Source: Bacteroidetes bacterium HGW-Bacteroidetes-12 (GTDB lineage Bacteria > Bacteroidota > Bacteroidia > Flavobacteriales_E > Vicingaceae). Taken from it: 9,456 bases of DNA. The DNA lies in NCBI GenBank assembly GCA_002841035.1, contig PHDR01000076.1, positions 1-9,456 of the forward strand, in the 5' to 3' direction. The notes under the pieces were generated by a model. That model saw only the letters and a list, made by a program, of their open reading frames with translations, ran no database searches and was not told the origin of the DNA. The position numbers were made by a program, and so were the translations under genes. Shown in pieces: positions 7,211-9,456 of this stretch (positions are counted from its first letter, which is position 1; the number at the start of each line of letters is the position of its first letter).

Positions 7211-7304
7211 ATAAAATTTGTAATTAAACTTAAAAAAATAAGTATATTTTTTTGTATGCTTGACGAAAATTACCTATTGGGAGTTGCTTTTGTTGATAAG
7301 TAAT

Positions 7305-7781
7305 TTACCTTAGTCTGTCGGCTGAACGAACTAACTCATCATCTTTTTTAATAAAATGAATGGCAAGGTAGGTAAATAATAAAGAAAGAATAGGAATGAT
7401 AATGCCAATTTTGTAGTTAATTAAAATGGTTTCTTCGTTTGTTGTAAGTATTGATTTTGCTGCATCGCTGTAGAAGAAAATAGCAGCTAATTCCAATGCT
7501 AAAAGTAAAAGAATTAGTTTAGAAAGTTTTAATTGTAATCCTCGATTTTTATAAAGAAAAATAATATAAGTAGCTAAAAGCGTTACAATTCCACTCAACA
7601 CACCAATGCCCATGTTTTTAAATGCAATTTCTTTGGTGTTTTCTTCCGCAATGAGAATGTAATAAGCATTCATCGTAAAGAAGTTTTCGTAGTCGATAAT
7701 TTCTAATATGGGGGTAAAAGAAAATAGAATGCCCAAAAGAGCAACCAGTAATAAAAAGAGACTTTGAATGCGCTGTATCAT
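7305..7781 (-). CDS. DUF4293 family four-helix membrane protein
   Basis: A 158-aa integral membrane protein. The N-terminus MIQRIQSLFLLLVALLGILF is characteristic of the DUF4293 family, which is found in Bacteroidota and has no established function. Four hydrophobic helices are visible at about 7-24, 56-77, 87-105 and 124-144. The soluble loop after the first helix carries DYENFFTMNAYYI, and a charged C-terminus ends KKDDELVRSADRLR. Length is normal for the family. It is divergent from the sirtuin gene (118-bp gap) and lies 158 bp upstream of the S74 operon on the same strand. No clear terminator follows it; only a weak 7-bp inverted repeat (AAATTAC at 7267-7273, GTAATTT at 7300-7306) overlaps its stop codon. 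Confidence 0.85.
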   Translation of the reverse strand: MIQRIQSLFLLLVALLGILFSFTPILEIIDYENFFTMNAYYILIAEENTKEIAFKNMGIGVLSGIVTLLATYIIFLYKNRGLQLKLSKLILLLLALELAAIFFYSDAAKSILTTNEETILINYKIGIIIPILSLLFTYLAIHFIKKDDELVRSADRLR

Positions 7782-7849
7782 AAAGAAAGTTTTTTTGTAA
7801 AATTATATTTTTTAAAAACGAAATTTAAACTTTAGCAAATTTTTTTAGT

Positions 7850-7857
7850 CAAATTTA
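7850..7857 (-). promoter_or_regulatory. -7 box TAAATTTG for the DUF4293 gene
   Basis: Minus-strand TAAATTTG matches TAnnTTTG exactly and lies 68 nt before the DUF4293 start codon, giving a leader of about 60 nt. The matching -33 position would fall near 7880, on top of the plus-strand box of the sirtuin gene. No -33 consensus is evident there, and the DNA is A/T-rich enough that chance matches are possible. Confidence 0.45.
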
Positions 7858-7871
7858 TCAATATCTTTTTT

Positions 7872-7879
7872 TATTTTTG
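7872..7879 (+). promoter_or_regulatory. -7 box TATTTTTG for the sirtuin gene
   Basis: TATTTTTG matches TAnnTTTG exactly and ends 20 nt before the ATG at 7900, predicting a short leader of about 15 nt. Its -33 position would fall around 7850, where the minus-strand box of the DUF4293 gene lies. No TTTG -33 element is clear. Confidence 0.5.
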
Positions 7880-7899
7880 TCTGTAATAGGTGAGTTAAA

Positions 7900-8595
7900 A
7901 TGAAAAAAATTGTGGTTTTTACAGGTGCTGGAGTTAGTGCCGAAAGTGGTATCCAAACTTTTAGGGATGGTGATGGCTTATGGGAAAATCATGACATACA
8001 GCAAGTAGCAACTCCTGAAGCTTGGAATGAAAACCCGAGATTAGTATTGGATTTTTATAATGAACGAAGAAAACAGGTGTTGAAAGCAACACCCAACAAA
8101 GCTCATCAATCACTTGTTTTACTCGAGCAAAATTTTGATGTTCAAATTATTACTCAAAACATTGATGATTTACATGAAAGAGCAGGTTCTACAAGGGTGT
8201 TACATCTCCACGGAGAAATTTTAAAAGCTCGCAGCACTTTTGATGATGCCCTTTATGATTGGAAAAAACCTGCATTAAAATTAGGAGATACATGTCCGAA
8301 AGGTTACCAACTTCGTCCGCATGTGGTTTGGTTTGGAGAGCCTGTACCAAATATGATGGAAGCGGCTAATTGGTGTGATGATGCTGATTTTTTAATTGTA
8401 ATTGGCACGTCATTAAATGTTTATCCTGCTGCCAATATTGTAAATTTTGTTCCTGCTAATTGTAGCAAATATTTAGTAGATCCTAAAAAACCTTCATCAT
8501 TTTTAGAAAACAACATCCAATTTATACAAAAGAAAGCAGGAGAGGGTGTTGCGGAGTTGGTTAATCAGCTGATGTCTTTAAAAGCACAGGTATAA
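7900..8595 (+). CDS. cobB: Sir2-family NAD-dependent protein deacylase (class III-type, zinc-cysteine-less)
   Basis: A 231-aa sirtuin, which removes acyl groups from protein lysines using NAD+ and yields nicotinamide and O-acyl-ADP-ribose. Rossmann-fold motifs are complete: GAGVSAESGIQTFRD (9-23), TQNIDDLHERAG (85-96), catalytic H104 in LHLHGE, VVWFGE (142-147) and GTSLNVYPAA (169-178). Y53 and R56 in FYNERR match the Y-x-x-R pair that in E. coli CobB and human SIRT5 binds succinyl or malonyl lysine, so desuccinylase activity is plausible. Between HGE and WFGE there is only one cysteine (C132), so the usual CxxC...CxxC zinc site is absent. Bacteroides-type sirtuins appear to share this. Length is close to other bacterial class III enzymes. 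It is transcribed away from the DUF4293 gene and towards queG. The symbol is used in the broad sense. Confidence 0.93.
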   Translation: MKKIVVFTGAGVSAESGIQTFRDGDGLWENHDIQQVATPEAWNENPRLVLDFYNERRKQVLKATPNKAHQSLVLLEQNFDVQIITQNIDDLHERAGSTRVLHLHGEILKARSTFDDALYDWKKPALKLGDTCPKGYQLRPHVVWFGEPVPNMMEAANWCDDADFLIVIGTSLNVYPAANIVNFVPANCSKYLVDPKKPSSFLENNIQFIQKKAGEGVAELVNQLMSLKAQV

Positions 8596-8613
8596 ATCGA
8601 AGTGAACTCAGAA

Positions 8614-8627
8614 TGTAAAATGTAAAA
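8614..8627. repeat. Two tandem TGTAAAA heptamers
   Basis: TGTAAAA occurs twice back to back just after the sirtuin stop codon, in the 68-bp gap between converging genes. Short A/T-rich repeats like this are common in Bacteroidota spacers. No hairpin terminator was recognised in the gap. Confidence 0.5.
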
Positions 8628-8663
8628 CAAAAAATAGCTTAACATATTTCTTATTTCATATTT

Positions 8664-9456
8664 TCAACTCTTCCCACTTCCATCTTCTGACTTCTGACTT
8701 CTGTCTTCCCTAACAGCTTCTATATTTCTTTTTAATCCGCTGAACTTGGTTCTTTTTACGGCAGATTTTCTAAAAATTTCATTGAAAACATCTTGTGTAA
8801 TTTCTTCCCATTCTTTTTTGCTGTAATTTAATAATCTGCTGTCTGGATTAAAAAGTGGTTCTTGGTGTGGGGAAGAAAACCTGTTCCATGGGCAAACATC
8901 TTGGCAAATGTCGCAACCAAATATCCAATCGTTAAAATTTTTAGTGTGTTCTTTTGGTAGCAATTCATCTTTTAATTCTATGGTAAAGTAGGAAATACAC
9001 TTGCTTCCATCAATAATATTATTAGGTAAAATGGCATTGGTCGGACAAGCATCAATACAAGCGGTACAAGAACCACAATAATCTTTTATAGCAGAATCAT
9101 ATTGCAATTCTACATCTAAAATAATTTCTGCCAAAAAGAAAAAAGAACCTTGTTTTTTGTTAATGAGCATGGTGTTTTTTCCAACCCAACCTAATCCGCT
9201 TTTTTTTGCCCAAGCTCTTTCTAAAATTGGTGCTGAGTCGGTAAAAACACGAGCATTAATTTCTCCAATTTCATCAATTAATAGTTGTAAAAAAGTTTTA
9301 AGTTTATCTTTTATAATAAAATGATAATCTTGTCCGTAGGCGTATTTACTAATTTTATAGGTATTCTCTTGTTGTTCTTTTTCAGGAAAATAATTGTATA
9401 ATATTGAAATAACAGATTTGCTTCCCTCAACTAATTTGGTGGGATTTAAGCGTTTT
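8664..9456 (-). CDS. queG: Epoxyqueuosine reductase QueG (5' end beyond window)
   Basis: Reduces epoxyqueuosine to queuosine in tRNA anticodons, using cobalamin and two [4Fe-4S] clusters. The frame stays open to the last complete codon at the right edge. The visible 263 residues start ...KRLNPTKLVEGSKSV and lack roughly 45 N-terminal residues compared with the usual length of about 310. An internal ATG at 9170 is not the real start: family sequence continues upstream of it, including SKYAYGQDYH, the active-site motif VFTDSAPILERAW (its Asp is the likely proton donor) and KKSGLGWVGKNTM. Downstream come the ferredoxin cysteines in CGSCTACIDACP and then a lone C, CDICQDVCPW, giving C-x2-C-x2-C-x3-C and C...C-x2-C-x3-C. 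The last 15 residues (REDRSQKSEDGSGKS) are charged, unlike the normal end near KRTKFSGLKRNI, and are encoded by a heptamer repeat. It converges on the sirtuin gene. Confidence 0.93.
   Translation of the reverse strand, partial: KRLNPTKLVEGSKSVISILYNYFPEKEQQENTYKISKYAYGQDYHFIIKDKLKTFLQLLIDEIGEINARVFTDSAPILERAWAKKSGLGWVGKNTMLINKKQGSFFFLAEIILDVELQYDSAIKDYCGSCTACIDACPTNAILPNNIIDGSKCISYFTIELKDELLPKEHTKNFNDWIFGCDICQDVCPWNRFSSPHQEPLFNPDSRLLNYSKKEWEEITQDVFNEIFRKSAVKRTKFSGLKRNIEAVREDRSQKSEDGSGKS
8686..8706. repeat. Three heptamers (TCTGACT, TCTGACT, TCTGTCT) inside the queG 3' end
   Basis: The repeat is perfect in two copies and has one change in the third. It is flanked on both sides by related CTTCC-rich sequence (about 8670-8710). 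On the minus strand it reads AGTCAGA and encodes the serine-, lysine- and arginine-rich tail of QueG. It looks like simple intergenic repeat DNA into which the reading frame extends. Confidence 0.7.

Noticed and set aside
7226..7260. Hairpin-like AGTATA ... TATGCT near 7241-7260 as a terminator for DUF4293
   Set aside because: The stem is only 6 bp including a wobble, with an A/T-rich loop, which is expected by chance in such A/T-rich DNA.
8686..8706. Heptamer repeat as a CRISPR or phase-variation tract
   Set aside because: The repeats are contiguous 7-mers with no spacers, so this is not CRISPR. There are too few copies, at the very end of a housekeeping gene, to argue for phase variation.
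8664..9170. A complete 168-aa QueG-like protein starting at the ATG at 9170
   Set aside because: Translating further upstream on the minus strand gives unbroken QueG sequence (DSAPILERAW, SKYAYGQDYH) to the window edge, so this ATG is internal and the gene is simply cut by the window.

Overview
The window looks like a chromosomal segment from a low-GC member of the Bacteroidota, most likely a Flavobacteriia-type organism. The evidence is A-rich leaders in place of Shine-Dalgarno sites, TAnnTTTG promoter boxes, two secreted proteins with type IX secretion (T9SS) C-terminal sorting domains, a DUF4293 membrane protein of the kind found in Bacteroidota, and a sirtuin without zinc cysteines. No phage, plasmid, CRISPR, tRNA or rRNA was found.

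Left block (135-3123, plus strand): housekeeping genes prfA (release factor 1) and pyrF (OMP decarboxylase), then a membrane-anchored SPFH/band-7 protein 10 bp after pyrF, probably cotranscribed with it. Next comes a separate small gene for a secreted, lamin-tail-like T9SS cargo (3201-3968) with its own TAnnTTTG box. It ends in two abutting hairpins, the second a perfect 42-bp palindrome that can terminate in both directions.

Middle: 3969-4414 is non-coding and lies between converging genes. It holds terminator-like palindromes at both ends and, between them, a 128-bp stretch (4168-4295) whose ends are imperfect inverted repeats. This could be a MITE-like relic or a structured RNA.

The minus-strand block 7146-4415 is a two-gene operon. 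The promoter-proximal gene encodes an exported protein with repeats and a C-terminal peptidase S74 (endosialidase-type) self-cleaving chaperone. Eight bases later comes a 429-aa T9SS cargo. Together they look like a cell-surface adhesin or fibre module.

Right block: a minus-strand DUF4293 gene is divergent from a plus-strand class III-type sirtuin, with promoter boxes that appear to interleave. A minus-strand queG (epoxyqueuosine reductase) converges on the sirtuin gene. It is cut by the right window edge, and its frame is open to the last base. Its C-terminal tail is encoded by a heptanucleotide repeat.

Nothing here is a clearly new defence or mobile system. The points most worth a second look are the S74/T9SS pair, the 128-bp inverted-repeat element, the zinc-less sirtuin, the interleaved divergent promoters and the repeat-derived QueG tail.
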